Below, one piece after another: positions 22,255 through 39,373 of a stretch of DNA of 64,000 nucleotides; position 1 is the first letter of the stretch; every line of letters begins with the position of its first letter. The translations under genes and the position numbers were made by a program. This DNA is from Blastocystis sp. Blastoise. Its lineage: Eukaryota; Sar; Bigyra; Opalinata; Blastocystidae. The DNA is taken from contig JBBPEB010000019.1 of NCBI GenBank assembly GCA_039096225.1, positions 356,344 through 420,343 on the forward strand, written 5' to 3'. The notes beneath the pieces were generated by a model. The model worked only from the letters and a program-made list of their open reading frames with translations. It was not told where the DNA came from and made no database searches.

Positions 22255-25200
22255 AACGAATGCATCTCCCTATAAATATGTATCTTTACCTACTCCCGAA
22301 GAGTCTTTATATCCAGTTTGGCATACTATAAATGGAAATAATACATATTTTATGAATTCTAAAGAAGTTACTATAGCAATTATGTTTTATCGTGATAGTA
22401 CTAATGAATATTCATTAATATTTGATTCTTATTTTCATTTTCTAAACGAATCTTCTTTACCTTTAGAAATAGATACAAAAATAAATAGTAATGTTGAATC
22501 AACGCATTCTATAGAGAATCTTATGGATAATAATCGTGATACTTATTGGAAAACTACATTATTAGAAAAAGATCCTATATTAATTTTCTCTTTTCTTAAT
22601 AATCCTACTTTTCTATTTAATAAATATTGTATGATGAATAGTCCGAATTCGATGAATTATGACCCAATACAATGGTCTTTATATGGCAGAACTTATCAAG
22701 GAAAAACTGATCTTTTATCTACTGTAAAATCTATTATATGGAAAAAAAGGCAAGAAGAATATTGTTTTTATTTATTACCTCATAATAATATATATACTAC
22801 ATATACATTAGAATTTCATAAAAATTATAATTCTACATTTAAAATTTATTCTTTATCTGATATTACCTTTTATATGGAAGATATATCATCTCTTACTATA
22901 CCTCAAATGAGAACATATCCAGGTGAACTTCAATTATTTGATAATTGTGAATTTCCTGCTTATATAATCAATTCACCTTATTATTATTCATTAAATATTG
23001 ATTCAAATCTTCCTTCTTATCTCTCCTTTAGTAGTAATGATGGAAGTATACATGGTATTACTCCATATTCATTCTTTCTTAATACTACTATTACAGGTAT
23101 TACTCTATATAATGAACAAAAAACATTAAATTTAAAATTATTATCAACATCATGTCCTTATTCAAGAACTTCATTCGCCATTCTATTTACACCTTCAACT
23201 ATTCCTTATGAACTTATATTCACATTAAGAGATGAAAATAATACTATATTATATAATAAAGGAATACAAGTATATAATCAAAATAATACAATTTCACTCT
23301 GTTATTCTCCACAAGTATTTATTTTTCAATTCGAAAAAATACATGATATAGAATGGGCTAATAATCATTATTATATATATATTAATAATGATTCTGATTT
23401 TTATCATTATACTTTTTCTGCTTCTTCTTCCTTTGTGTCTCATACACTTCAAGTAGGTAGTATATATCAACCCAAAACAGCTTCTTGGAAAGCTTATTTT
23501 ACAGATAATAATACTCCTATAGAATGGTATATACCAGAATATAATGATCAATCATGGAGTACTGTATATTCAAAGAGATTACCTTCTTATAGAACAAAAA
23601 CTCAATATTATAGAACTACATTTATATTACAATATTATGATAATACTGCTGGATTAAATATTATTATTTATACTCCTGGAGGAAGTATAGTCTATATAAA
23701 TGGTATAGAATTCTATCGAATTAATCTACCTGAGGGTCCATTAAACGCATCTCAAACAGCTCTTCAACCTTTTTCAAAACCTTATGCTTCTTTTAGTATA
23801 TCGTTAATTAATCATCATTTATTAAATATTCATAATACTTTAGCTGTAGAGAATCATATTTATAATACAGCTCCTTTTGCAAATACATTTGATGTTGATG
23901 CTAATTATATACCTAATAAAACTTTAATGATATTTACAGGAAATATATCAAGTAATCGAAATGAAGATCCTTCTTATCCTCTTTCAAATCTATTTAATCA
24001 AAATAATTCTTTAATTATGAATACATTTGATACTTGTTATGATTCAATATTTGAATGGGAATATACTGAAGATCGTTATGAAACTATTAATGGTTATAGT
24101 ATTCGAAACACTAATAATTGTAATACACGTCATCCTACTAGCTGGAAATTAGAAGGAATGAAACGTAAAGTATATAATAATAATGAAGATGATAAGAATA
24201 ATAATAATAATAATGAAGATGATAATAATAATATAGAGAATGAGTGGATATTATTACATGTAGCTATAAATGAACATTGGACAGAATATAATCAAACAAA
24301 ATATTTTTATTTCTATAATTCATATCCTTTCCATAAATATAGAATTCATATTATTAAATGTAATGAAACTAGTTTAGAAATACCAATTCATGATGATAAT
24401 GATATTAATAATAATAATAATAATAATAATGATATTAATAATAAGTATAATAATAAGTATAATAATAATAATAATAAATCATATAATTTATTAGATGATG
24501 ATTATTATATTGATGAGAACAATCATATACAACAATGTTCATCAGGTATACATTTAAGTACTATAAGTTTTTATTTATTTTCTCAAAGTCATTTATGTTC
24601 TCCTCCTTCTCCTGATTATTCTTATGCTTATGAAAATACATATAGTTATAAACAATGTGATGATTATTCTATTGGAATAAAAAGAAGATTATGCCGTTAT
24701 GGACGATTTGAAGAAGAAGAAGATTATTGTGAATATGCAATACCTTCAAATTTCCATTTTAATCAAAATACTTATATTTTTTATACATATATACAAGTGA
24801 ATATTCCTTTTACATTAAATGGAACAGAAATATATTTTACTATTCTTCCTTCTCTTCCTTATGGATTAACTATACTATCAAATAATACATTATTTGGTGT
24901 TCCTACTGAAGCTTCTTCTATGCAAACTTATACTATAATAGCTTCAAATATTTATGGGAATATTTCTACTTCTATAAATATTTCTATAGAGAGTATATAT
25001 TGTGATACAGAAGATGAATGGAAACAAACCCTTCCTAATCATTATATACATAAAAATTGTCAAAATGTAAATTATTATTTAGGAAGTATATATCGCTATT
25101 GTATTCCTACTCATCCTCCTGTATGGTCATCTATTATTAATAATTGCACATTATTAAAACCAACTATTTCATATTCACCTAGTTATATTAATGTTGATAA

Positions 25201-26146
25201 AGGAAGTAGTTTCATCCCTCTTCAGCCTGATCTATTTGGTGCTGAATTATATCCTATTTATACAATTCCTTCTCTTCCTAATAATATAAAGATTAATAAT
25301 GAGAATGGACTAATATATGGTACACCAGTAGAATTAGTGAATGACCGATATATAGTAATTATATCCAATCCTGCAGGTCAATCAAATGCTACTTTATATA
25401 TTAATATACATACATATTATTGTAAAGAAGATGGTTTATGGAAATCTACTGCAAAAGATGAAACAGTATATTTATTTTGTGGAAATAATCAAAAAGGAGT
25501 TATGACTCGTAAATGTATTGAACATTCAAATCATGAAATGATATGGTCAGATATATATACATATTACTGTCATTTCTATGAAGAAGAAGAAGAAACAAAA
25601 CCTGATATTTCTCATAGTTTCCTTTATATAACTTTAATTTTAGAAAATATTAATAAGACTTCTTTTGAAGATCCTTATACTTATGAGTCTTTTCGACTTC
25701 TTCTAGCTACTTATTTATATGATTATTATATATCTATAGATAATGTATATATATTGTCTATTCTCTCTATAAGGGATAAAGTAGTTTCAATACGTTTATT
25801 AATCAAAACAGAATATAAAGAAGCAGAGAATATATTTACTATATTAAAAGATTATATAGAAACTACTTCTGATAGTTTATTAAATGCATTACATCATAGT
25901 ACTATATCTTCACTTACTGCTATTACATATGCATATATATATTCAAATGATATTATTATTATTGATGGTTCTCAACAAGATATTATTTTTACTATACTTT
26001 GTAGTATTACTCTTTTATGTATATTCATTATATTCATGGTTATTTGCATATGTGGATATCAAATATGGTGGAGTTGCCCTCCTTTCTGTTACCGCCATCA
26101 TCCAATTCACAGAAAATTAAATGAACCACGAGTTGTACCCATGTAA
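19539..26146 (+). CDS. Large secreted/type I membrane protein with lectin-like and Ig-like domains
   Basis: Eight exons (19539-19617, 19670-19880, 19911-20044, 20068-20356, 20498-20613, 20672-20759, 20809-20996, 21039-26146) join in frame to 2070 residues. The N-terminus is hydrophobic (signal sequence). The ectodomain is rich in N-glycosylation sequons and paired Cys. Recognisable parts are a discoidin-like segment (ENLMDNNRDTYWKTT), a jelly-roll domain (Y-R-T-T-F ... GGSIVYINGIEFYR ... LAVENH), two putative-Ig repeats (LPYGLTI...NNTLFGVPTEAS and LPNNIKI...GLIYGTPVE) and Cys modules with a C-W-T-C-G-R-C spacing. A SEA-like fold may precede the single TM helix (about residues 2014-2040). The short basic tail contains WWSCPPFCYRHHP, a possible palmitoylation or zinc site. 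A cell-surface adhesion or carbohydrate-binding role is inferred. Confidence 0.8.
22170..22252 (+). repeat. (AAT)n coding microsatellite
   Basis: AAT tract encoding an Asn run in the membrane protein's ectodomain. Each Asn run also creates potential N-X-S/T edges. Confidence 0.9.
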
Positions 26147-26955
26147 AAATACTTTTATTTTTATATTTAATCATTTTTTTATATTTAATTATATTTATTT
26201 TTATTTAATTATATTTTTTATTATATTTATTTTTATATTTAATTATATTTGTTTTTATATTTATTATATTCATATTCATATTCATATATTAATATTTGTC
26301 ATATAACTACATTTTTAATATATAAATAATTTATATAACATTATTATTTTAAACTATATTTATATTACTTTTGTATTGTGAAGCAAAAATGTATCTATTA
26401 TATATAATATTTCATTCATTCAAATATTATATATTATTATTTTCTGGTATTTTATTTTAATCCATGCATATATATATATCATCATATATATGTTTGATTA
26501 ACTAATAATATCATTTTGTGTATATATATCTATTCTAGTTATAAAATATGATATTATTTGTTTGTTTATTCTCTAAAAGTTTATTTATAAATTCTTTTTA
26601 ATTTCTTTTATATTACAAAAAAAAAATTTCATTTAATTATAAACCAAACTAAAATAATAAATTGAGTTATAACTCTTAAAAAAACATATAAATATAAATA
26701 TATATCTTTAAAATAGATATGAAGTATACTAAATAATGTTAAACTATCTATAATGATATTGCATTATTATATGATAATAAAAAATGATAAAGTATAATAT
26801 CAAATCCATTTAAAGATTATATAAAGAATATTAATATATATATATATAAACATAAATAAAAAGTTTAAAAAATATTACATATAGAATAATAAAAATAAAT
26901 ATATAAATATATATGTATGTATAATATTATTTCTTGTTATTATAATTTAATTCTA
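26147..26955. other. Intergenic between convergent genes
   Basis: Extremely AT-rich 3' flank between the membrane-protein gene (+) and the RBR/ZZ gene (-). Short TATTTAATTATATTTA-type repeats occupy about 26150-26290. I see nothing else. Confidence 0.6.
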
Positions 26956-29413
26956 TTATGCTTCATCAAGATCAGTAATAATTTCAAATATATGTTGTCC
27001 ATTAAAATGTTGAATTCTCTTTGTGGCATCACAAGATTCACATATATAGAAATTCGAACAAGTTAAACATTTGAAACGATAACCACGAATATATTGTTTA
27101 TCTAAAGATTTACTCTTTTGACAAAAAGAGCATTTAAATTCATGATTATGTTCTTGGTTAGGATCAATATTTGGAATAGTATTCTCAACTTGTTTAGTTT
27201 TATTATTAATAGTTAAGGGTGACTTATAATATTCAGCAGATTTCCAAGTAAATTTAGTACCACAACCATTTATAATCATATTTGTAGATTTATCTTCAAT
27301 TCCACACATAACAGCAAGTAAATTATTATTATTCACTTGTTTACGATGACATTTTGGACAGCATTTCATATTTTGTTGGCAATATAATTCATATTCAACA
27401 ACACGTTCTAATAATTGTTTTGATTCTGTAACCATATTTAAATATTCTGGGTTTTCAGTAAGTTGTTGTACTTTAGCTTTAGAAACCCCTCGACTTATAA
27501 GTCGATCTCTTCTACCTTGAATAGACCATAATAACCAATAAATACGATTCATTATATTCAAATCACAACTAAAAGGAGTATGAGAAGGACTTGATTGACA
27601 ATGAGAACAAAAGTTAATATGACATTTAGAACAAGTAATAGAAATAGCATGAATTACATCCTGTTCATTAATAGATATAAGATTATGGCATTGAGGATTT
27701 ACACAAGTATATGCATATTGATAAGAAATAGTAGTAGTAGTTGTAGTAGTTATAGGAACAGAAGGAGAAACAACTGATTCAGAAACACATCCATATAAAT
27801 CATCTTCATCATTAGTATTAGTATTAGTATTATTAGTATTATTATTAGTATTATTAGTATTATCTATGATATTATTATTATTATTAGTATTATTAGTATT
27901 ATTCATATTATTATTATTCATATTATTATTATTCATATTATTATTATTCATATTATTATTATTCATATTATTATTATTCATATTATTATTATTCATATTA
28001 TTATTATTCATATTATTATTATTATCAGTAGGAATAGATGGAGGTGGAGGTGTCATCATTGAAGAAGATACTACTGTAGGAGGAATAGAAGGAGTAGATA
28101 CTGTAGGAGGAATACTACATTGATATATAGTATTATAAACATTAACATATTCATCAATATTATTACTAGGATATAATGAACTTAAAATAGTTCTTACTGT
28201 TTCTGAATTTATACAATAATGGCAAGACTTATCTAAGCAGTATATAAGTTGTTGATGTTCAATACTATCATTAAATAATTCCATAAAACATACATTACAT
28301 ATCTTATGTTGTTTAGAACAACCAATATTAAATATTTCGCTACTATTTATATCGAAATGTTTATTACATTTTATACATATATTATTTTGTATTTTAGGTA
28401 ATGTAGGTAATGTGAGTAATGAGGATGATAAATTTAATTTTGGAGTAGTAATAGAAGGAGTTATTGATGATGAAGGAGAAGCAAATAAAGAAGAAGAAGA
28501 GGAATTAGGTGATACTAATGAAGAATTCATTTGTTGACTCATTTCTAATATAGTTATATTAGATTGATTAGGAGTATTATGTATAGATTGATTAGGAGTA
28601 TTATGTATAGATTGAGTAGGAGTAACTAAAGAAGGAGGAAGAGGAGGAGAAGGAGGAGTTATAGGTTGATTTGGAAGTGTTTCTAAAGGATTCATAGAAT
28701 GAGAAGGAATAGTATCCATTACAGGAGGATAGAAAACATTAGGAGCCATAGGAGCAGTAGGAGCAGTAGGTGCCATAGGAGCCATAGGAGCCATAGGAGC
28801 AACAGGTGCAACAGGTGCAACAGGTGCAACAGGTGCAACAGGTGCAACAGGTGCAACAGGTGCAACAGGAGCTATAGGAGAATTAGCGTCACTTGATTCA
28901 CTATTCTTCTTTTGACAATTGGCAATAATAGCAGCAAGACGTGGATTAAAAGAAGGTGTTTGTTGAGATGTAGAAAACGATTGTTTATTTGAAAGAATAG
29001 GTATATTATTTTGTTTAGATAGAGATGGAGTAGTAGCAACGTTAGTAATATGATTATTATCCATAGGAATAGCAGGGAGAGGAGAAGAAGAAGAAGAAGT
29101 ATGAAGAGTAGGAGGTTGTTGAAGTATAAAACGATCTTTTAATGATTTACTTGGAGTAACATTCGCATTTGAAGCATTATTGTCATTATTATTATTGGTA
29201 TTATTATTATTAGCATTAGGTTTATTACTGTTTTTATTATTATTACTAGTAGCATTTTTATTATTACTTTGTTGAGCACCTTGTTTAGCATCTAAAGTAG
29301 TCAAGAAACGAGAGAGATTCGATTGATTTAAAAAGGGTAATGAACCTTGTTTAGAATTATCTTGTTTATTATTATTAGCATTATTATTATTAATCTTATT
29401 ATTATTATTAATC

Positions 29414-29457
<44 letters not shown>

Positions 29458-29729
29458 TACAGAACTAGTAGAAATACGAGAATTAGGATTAGAAGCAGTT
29501 GAATTATTTTTTTGTTTATTTTGTTGTTGTTTACTTTTAAGAAGAGAACCAAGAGTAGTTGAAGGTACTTGTGAAATAGGTACAGATTTAGAAAGAGTAG
29601 TAGTAGAAGAAGCCATATTATTCTTTTGATTAATACTATTATTAAAAGGTATAGATGTATTAACAGGATTTGAATTATTAATACGAGGATAACCAAGAGG
29701 AGGAAGAGTCATAGAATTATTATTATTCA

Positions 29730-29765
<36 letters not shown>

Positions 29766-30390
29766 TAGGATTTGAAGGAAAAGAAGGATATGCAGGAATA
29801 GAATTATTATTATTCATATTCATAGGATTTGAAGGAAAAGAAGGATATCCAGCAGGAATAGGAATATTAGAATTATTTGACTTTGTATTCTTCTTATTAG
29901 AATTGGTATTCTTTTCTAATAATACATCCTTAATAATAGATATAACTTTACTATTTGAATATAAATCATCATCATCTTCATCATTCTTATATTTCTTATT
30001 CTGTTTCGTGTCAGCTTTAGATTTATTGTCAAATCTCTTAGAATCACCTTTCTTTCCATTCTTTGAAAATTTAGAATCACCATTATCTCTCTTATTACTA
30101 TCTTTCCATTTATTTTGATCTTCCCAATGCTTATACTTACGTTTGCCATATCCACTATTTACAAAAGATGCATAGAATTCATCCATATCTGTAATAAGTC
30201 TAGTATAAAGCTCTTCATTTTCAGGTAAACTGAGCCAAGCATCAATTTCATCTGGATGAAATAGGTTCATCCCATAAAAGTATGCCTGAAGGTTTTGTCC
30301 TTGAGCTAAATATTAAAAATATAGTAGCCAAAGTGAAATGGAAAAGTAAATAAGAAAAATACTCATATCAGGTCTACTACCGGGAAACAT
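26956..30390 (-). CDS. RBR (RING-IBR-RING2)-like protein with C-terminal ZZ zinc finger
   Basis: A short first exon (30363-30390, MFPGSRPDM) and a 57-nt intron (30306-30362) precede a single long exon (26956-30305); together 1125 residues. An acidic/aromatic N-terminus ([19 protein letters not shown]) and a Lys/Asp-rich stretch lead into a long Asn/Ser/Pro low-complexity region with (APV)n repeats. Zinc modules follow: RING1-like CIKC...C..H.IC..C (about 650-735), IBR-like CVNPQCHN...[12 protein letters not shown] (about 870-920), a RING2-like [10 protein letters not shown]...CGTKFTW (about 989-1030), then a ZZ finger CSFC...CLTC..FYICESC...H (about 1064-1115). RBR proteins are ubiquitin ligases that pass ubiquitin through a RING2 Cys; ZZ fingers bind N-degrons or histone tails. 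RING2 is irregular, so ligase activity is uncertain. Confidence 0.8.
27856..28025 (-). repeat. Tandem 15-bp coding repeat (MNNNN)n
   Basis: About eight copies of a 15-bp unit encoding Met-Asn4 in the RBR/ZZ protein, next to NTNN repeats. Confidence 0.9.
28738..28878 (-). repeat. Tandem 9-bp coding repeat (APV/APM/APT)n
   Basis: At least thirteen 9-bp units encoding Ala-Pro-Val, Ala-Pro-Met or Ala-Pro-Thr. It is relatively GC-rich for this genome and unrelated to the AAT tracts. Confidence 0.9.
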
Positions 30391-30705
30391 ATCGATAAAT
30401 AACAAAAATCAAAAGAGACTAAGAGTACTCGATATTATATATTAACCAAATACTTGGAAAATAAAATGAAGATGTTCAATGAAAAACAGAAGTAACTCTT
30501 TTCTTTTAATTAAAGAATTGAACAATGTACCGACTAATTGCGAGTTTTTACAGAAATTCCCAATTAATTCATAATAAATCATGATTTTTTTATAGACATC
30601 ATTTTGAGAAATAATCTTGAAAAAACGATTGTTTTCTTTTTTTTTAAGTTTGTTGTTTCTCGCTTCTATTCATTATCTATAGTTTTACTAAGTATATTTT
30701 GAAAA
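30391..30705. other. Divergent promoter region
   Basis: A 315-bp AT-rich gap between the divergent RBR/ZZ gene (-) and Sm-like gene (+). It probably holds both promoters; no specific site stands out. Confidence 0.5.
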
Positions 30706-31294
30706 ATGGAAGACAGTGAGAGTTGTAACAAATCTAAACAATGTAATTTAATATGTTTTTTTCCAAATTATTGTTGAATAGTACAAGAATTGAATCAAGC
30801 ACATTTATATATTCTCTTCCATGAGATGGTAGACAAAATCGTTAGAATAAAAGTATTTTTTATACTCTTTTTTCATTTTATATAACAATTTGTTTTGTTT
30901 TTTCACATATATCTTATATAGACAATTGATGGAACTGTTTATAGAGGTCAACTGCATACAATACATATTGATGAAATGCATTATGTCTTGAAAAACCCTG
31001 TTATTGAAGTATTATTGTTTTTTTCTGTTTTTTTTTTTTGAACTCTCATTTCTTTGCTATTTATTATTTTTAATATTAATTTATATATCAAAGTATATCC
31101 TTATTATATATATATTATATGTATATATATAGAGATCTCTTTCAAAGCGAGTATCACCTCCGTACGATAAATACCTTGTTATTCCTTCAAATCAAATAGC
31201 GAATTTATCTATATATGATGTGGATACTCTTTCTGCAGAGAACGAAATTACTCTCCAAACATCAGAAACACGAGAAGACGATATAAATAATTAA
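30706..31294 (+). CDS. Sm-like (LSm) domain protein
   Basis: Four exons (30706-30742, 30782-30852, 30922-31008, 31133-31294) join in frame to 118 residues. After a short leader (MEDSESCNKSKQ) and a helix (LQELNQAHLYILFHEM), the sequence VDKIVRIKTIDGTVYRGQLH is a typical Sm1 motif, followed by IDEMHYVLKNPVIE. An Sm2-like strand pattern with YLVIPSNQIANLSIYD comes next, then an acidic tail. Sm folds form rings on RNA in splicing and mRNA decay. The paralogue cannot be named by eye. The alternative first donor (at 30757, GTTTTT) also keeps the frame and would add five residues. Only 386 bp separate it from the convergent mL49 gene. Confidence 0.7.
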
Positions 31295-31680
31295 TTTATA
31301 TATATATATATATGACTTTTTATGTCACTTTTCCTTTAATAATATGTATTTTTTTTTTTAAATATTTTCTCATTCTTTTCACTTTTTCATTTAATTTTTA
31401 TAAAATCTTGTAATTCAAGCTATTCAATATAATATCGAAATTCTTATATACAAGTAATATTAAGAATTATTAGTTTACTTTTTTTCTCTTTTTTAAATGG
31501 TTTCATGTTTCAGCATATATCGTTTTTATTGATATATTTTTTTCCTAATTATTGTTGTTATTTTTGTTATCTTAAAAGACAAAACATGTATAAACAATTT
31601 TATAATTAATATAATACCCAAGTAATGAATCGTGATAAAAAAGAAGAAAAGAATATAATAAATATATTTATATAGCTTTA
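31295..31680. other. Intergenic between convergent genes
   Basis: AT-rich 3' flanks of the Sm-like and mL49 genes; no feature seen. Confidence 0.6.
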
Positions 31681-32136
31681 TTAGAAGCCAAGATCTTCCA
31701 AGTACTTTCTGATTTCATGATTAAAAGATCCATTCACTTCTAAGCTTCCCTTTCGCACTTGAACTTCTGCACCTTCACAAACTTTCTTTAATTCTTGAGC
31801 CAAAATAATAGGATCACCTCTAATTCTTCTAACAATAGTGTTGTGAATACCAGGATTATGGATTTCTAATAAAACAGTAAACAATAGCAAAAATGAAAAT
31901 GAATACCTGTGTAAACTGGAAGATTCTTTGATAACTTAGTTCTTGTGACCTATAGAATTATTGTATTCAATAATGATCAATAATCATACTGAAAAAGGAA
32001 GTTGATCGCCTTGTTTATAGGCTAATGGTGACATCACAACAGGTTTTTTAGCAATACGTTTGTTAAAATTAGTCAGATTCTTCAACGAGTTGTTAGATGG
32101 ACGATTACTTCTTAATATTTTGGCAACAGCTTCCAT
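31681..32136 (-). CDS. mL49: Mitochondrial large-subunit ribosomal protein mL49 (Img2 family)
   Basis: Three exons (31990-32136, 31907-31949, 31681-31865) join in frame to 124 residues. The N-terminus is basic and Ser/Asn-rich (MEAVAKILRSNRPSNNSLK), as expected of a mitochondrial targeting sequence. The family signature follows: LPFSVTRTKLSKNLPVYT, then IVRRIRGDPIILAQELKK and a C-terminal GSFNHEIRKYLEDLGF matching the usual G-D/N-F-x(3)-I-x(2)-(W/Y)-L-x(3)-GF ending. mL49 lies on the mitochondrial large ribosomal subunit, so the organism has translating mitochondria. It is transcribed divergently from the kinesin gene 250 bp away. Confidence 0.88.
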
Positions 32137-32386
32137 TTAAGATATTTCTAAATAGAATAAGGAATATAGGAATAAGTAGAATATCAATCTAATTATTTTT
32201 ATGTAATAATATATAAAATAAAATAAATACGATCAAAGTAATAATAGATAAAGAAAACAACAATATGAAAGAAGATGGTTTATTCAATTAATCTTGGGAA
32301 ATAATGTTTGGTAAGTAGAAAAATTTAAAATTTTTGTTAAACGACTACTATTCCTCAAAAGACGTCTATATTATTGATATACTTAA

Positions 32387-37099
<4,713 letters not shown>

Positions 37100-37587
37100 A
37101 TAATGAATACTCTATTATTATATGAATTCTTCTTCTTTTTTACTGTGCTTTTTATTTTTTTAATTTTTTTAATTTTTTAATTTTTTCCTTTTTTTGACAT
37201 TTCTGTATTATATTATTCAAAAACAATAGTTTCAATCTTTATTTTTGTTATTTAATATTTTCACTTTTTATTTATATATTTATTTTTTTCTTTTTCCATG
37301 ATGGCTTTTTTATAACTATATTTTCTGTATTATTTTTCATAATCATATTCTAATATATTATTTATAAATGTAATATGATTATTTTATGATAATAAATAAT
37401 TGAAAACAATATTTGTGTTTAAAAATACTATTACAATTATCCAATCTCTCGTCCAAGTGAATTCTCAAATTTTATTTTTTCAACCTATAAATTCAAGTTT
37501 GAGATAATCATTGTATAGATAGTACAAATCATTTCTAGACAACATTAGTAACACTTTCGAATAGCAATATCTATTTTTTTAGAATAA
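37100..37587. other. Intergenic, T-rich 3' flank
   Basis: Between the kinesin and reductase genes on the same strand. Poly-T stretches occur at 37148-37195. I see no gene. Confidence 0.6.
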
Positions 37588-38635
37588 ATGTATTTTTTTG
37601 ATTGTACAATTGCATCATATATTGCTTGGATACTTACTGGACTAGCCATTCCTATATTTTTAATCCTTCTCTTCGTTCCTGCATGGTATGGAAGATATAC
37701 AAATATGTCAGAATCAAAATGTCATATCAACTTAGGTTCTTTAAGTCCAAGATTGTCATGGATTCTTCAAGAATGTCCTTCATTCTTTATTCCTTTATTT
37801 GGTCTAATTTATGGAATAATAGAAAATAGTATTGATATTCATGGTTGTATTATGATCATTATGTTCATGACTCATTATGTAAATAGGTATTTCATCATCT
37901 TTACATTGTTTCATATTTTCATATTTTTTTAATTGTGTATTTCTTTAGATCATTTATTTATCCATTTCGTATCAAAAGTACTCACAGAGTCCCAACCGAA
38001 ATATTTTTGATGGCAGTCACTTTCTGTTTATTAAATGGATATATTCAAGCATCTTATTATATTACTTCATGTGCACCATGGTCAAATACATTGTTTAAAG
38101 ATATATGTTTCCTTCTTGGATTTCTTTTATTCATTATTGGAATGACTATAAATATATATTCTGACAATGAACTTATTTCTTTGAGACAATCTTCTGAAGG
38201 TGAATATTTGATACCTCAAAAAGGATTATTTCAATATATTTCAGGTGCTAATTATTTTGGTGAATGTATCGAATGGTTTGGATATGCTATTGCCTCTTGG
38301 AATCTAGCAGGTAAATATATATATATATTGTTATGTTTATGTTTTTTATCTTTCTGATTATTTCATATTCGAATTGATATTTTTTTTATATAATTCTTTT
38401 TTATTATTATTTATAAATATTATTTATAAATATTATTTATAAATATTATTTATTAAATATTATTTATTAAACATTATTTATTATATATAATACTTTTTCT
38501 ATAGGTTTATCATTTGCTGTATTTACGATAGCTAATATAGGTCCAAGAGCATTAAAACATCATCAATATTATAAAGATCACTTTGGAAACTCATATCCTA
38601 CGGATAGAAAAGCATTAATTCCTTTTATCCTTTAA
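37588..38635 (+). CDS. Steroid 5-alpha-reductase family (SRD5A/DET2-like) membrane enzyme
   Basis: Three exons (37588-37886, 37949-38310, 38505-38635) join in frame to 263 residues, the normal family length (about 260). There are several hydrophobic transmembrane segments. Family motifs are FMTHYVNRSFIYPFRI, NIYSDNELISLR, YISGANYFGECIEWFGYAIAS and the C-terminal HHQYYKDHFG...YPTDRKALIPFIL, including the Glu and His residues usually placed near the NADPH and steroid sites. These ER enzymes reduce the delta-4 double bond of 3-oxo-steroids with NADPH. In a protist the likely substrate is a sterol intermediate or other enone lipid; that is inference. Confidence 0.9.
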
Positions 38636-38894
38636 TTTTATCTTCTTCTAATTATATATATTATAATGATTCTTCACTTATTAGTAAATAAACTGGAATA
38701 TGTTTTATATATCATTTTCTACTTTTTTTTTTTATTTATTTGTATGTATTGTTGTTTCATTTATTTCCCTCTACAAAACAAATCAGTTAATTATTGTATT
38801 CATCTACTGAATAAAACAGAATAATAAAAATATATCACATTCATGATTTAGTTATAGAGAAATACCAAATACAATTTTGAATTATTATTTCCCG
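38636..38894. other. Intergenic between convergent genes
   Basis: 259-bp AT-rich gap; nothing seen. Confidence 0.5.
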
Positions 38895-39122
38895 TTATTC
38901 ACGAACTTCTACATTCATTTGTGCATTCTGTTTGTGTTCATAATCAATAATTATTTGATCAAAGAATTGTTTATGTACCAAAGAATGAAAGAAATCCATT
39001 GAAGATATATATCGGTTGTTCTTATTACGAATATAGAATGGAGTAGATGAAAAAACGATACCAGTCAATCCACACACAACATAAAATGCTTTTATATGAG
39101 CAACAGTCATCAGTTTAGGCAC
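38895..39122 (-). CDS. Small single-pass membrane protein, unrecognised
   Basis: A 75-residue intronless ORF. Residues 8-26 (AHIKAFYVVCGLTGIVFSS) form one hydrophobic segment. A basic/aromatic middle (FYIRNKNNRY) and a charged C-terminus (EHKQNAQMNVEVRE) follow. The codon mix is less AT-driven than random ORFs here, which supports a real gene. The size and layout resemble small accessory subunits of mitochondrial respiratory complexes, but I cannot assign a family. Confidence 0.5.
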   Translation of the reverse strand: MPKLMTVAHIKAFYVVCGLTGIVFSSTPFYIRNKNNRYISSMDFFHSLVHKQFFDQIIIDYEHKQNAQMNVEVRE

Positions 39123-39373
39123 ATAGAATATAATAATACCATTTGAATTACTTATAATCTTAAAAATCAGTTTCTATAAGGATATATATTTGTGTTCCAT
39201 TTCTAGGATTCTATTTTTTATTTTGTGATGTTTCAATAAAAATATAAATAAACAAAACAAAAGCTATGAAAAGTCAATCATTATCGCTATTTAATGATTG
39301 TAAATATAATATTCTTAATAAAATAAAAATCAAAAAAAAAATATCAAAAATAAAATTAATTCAAATTGAGTAC

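Noticed and set aside
23294-23551. Minus-strand ORF inside the membrane-protein gene
   Set aside because: Antisense shadow of a well-supported coding exon.
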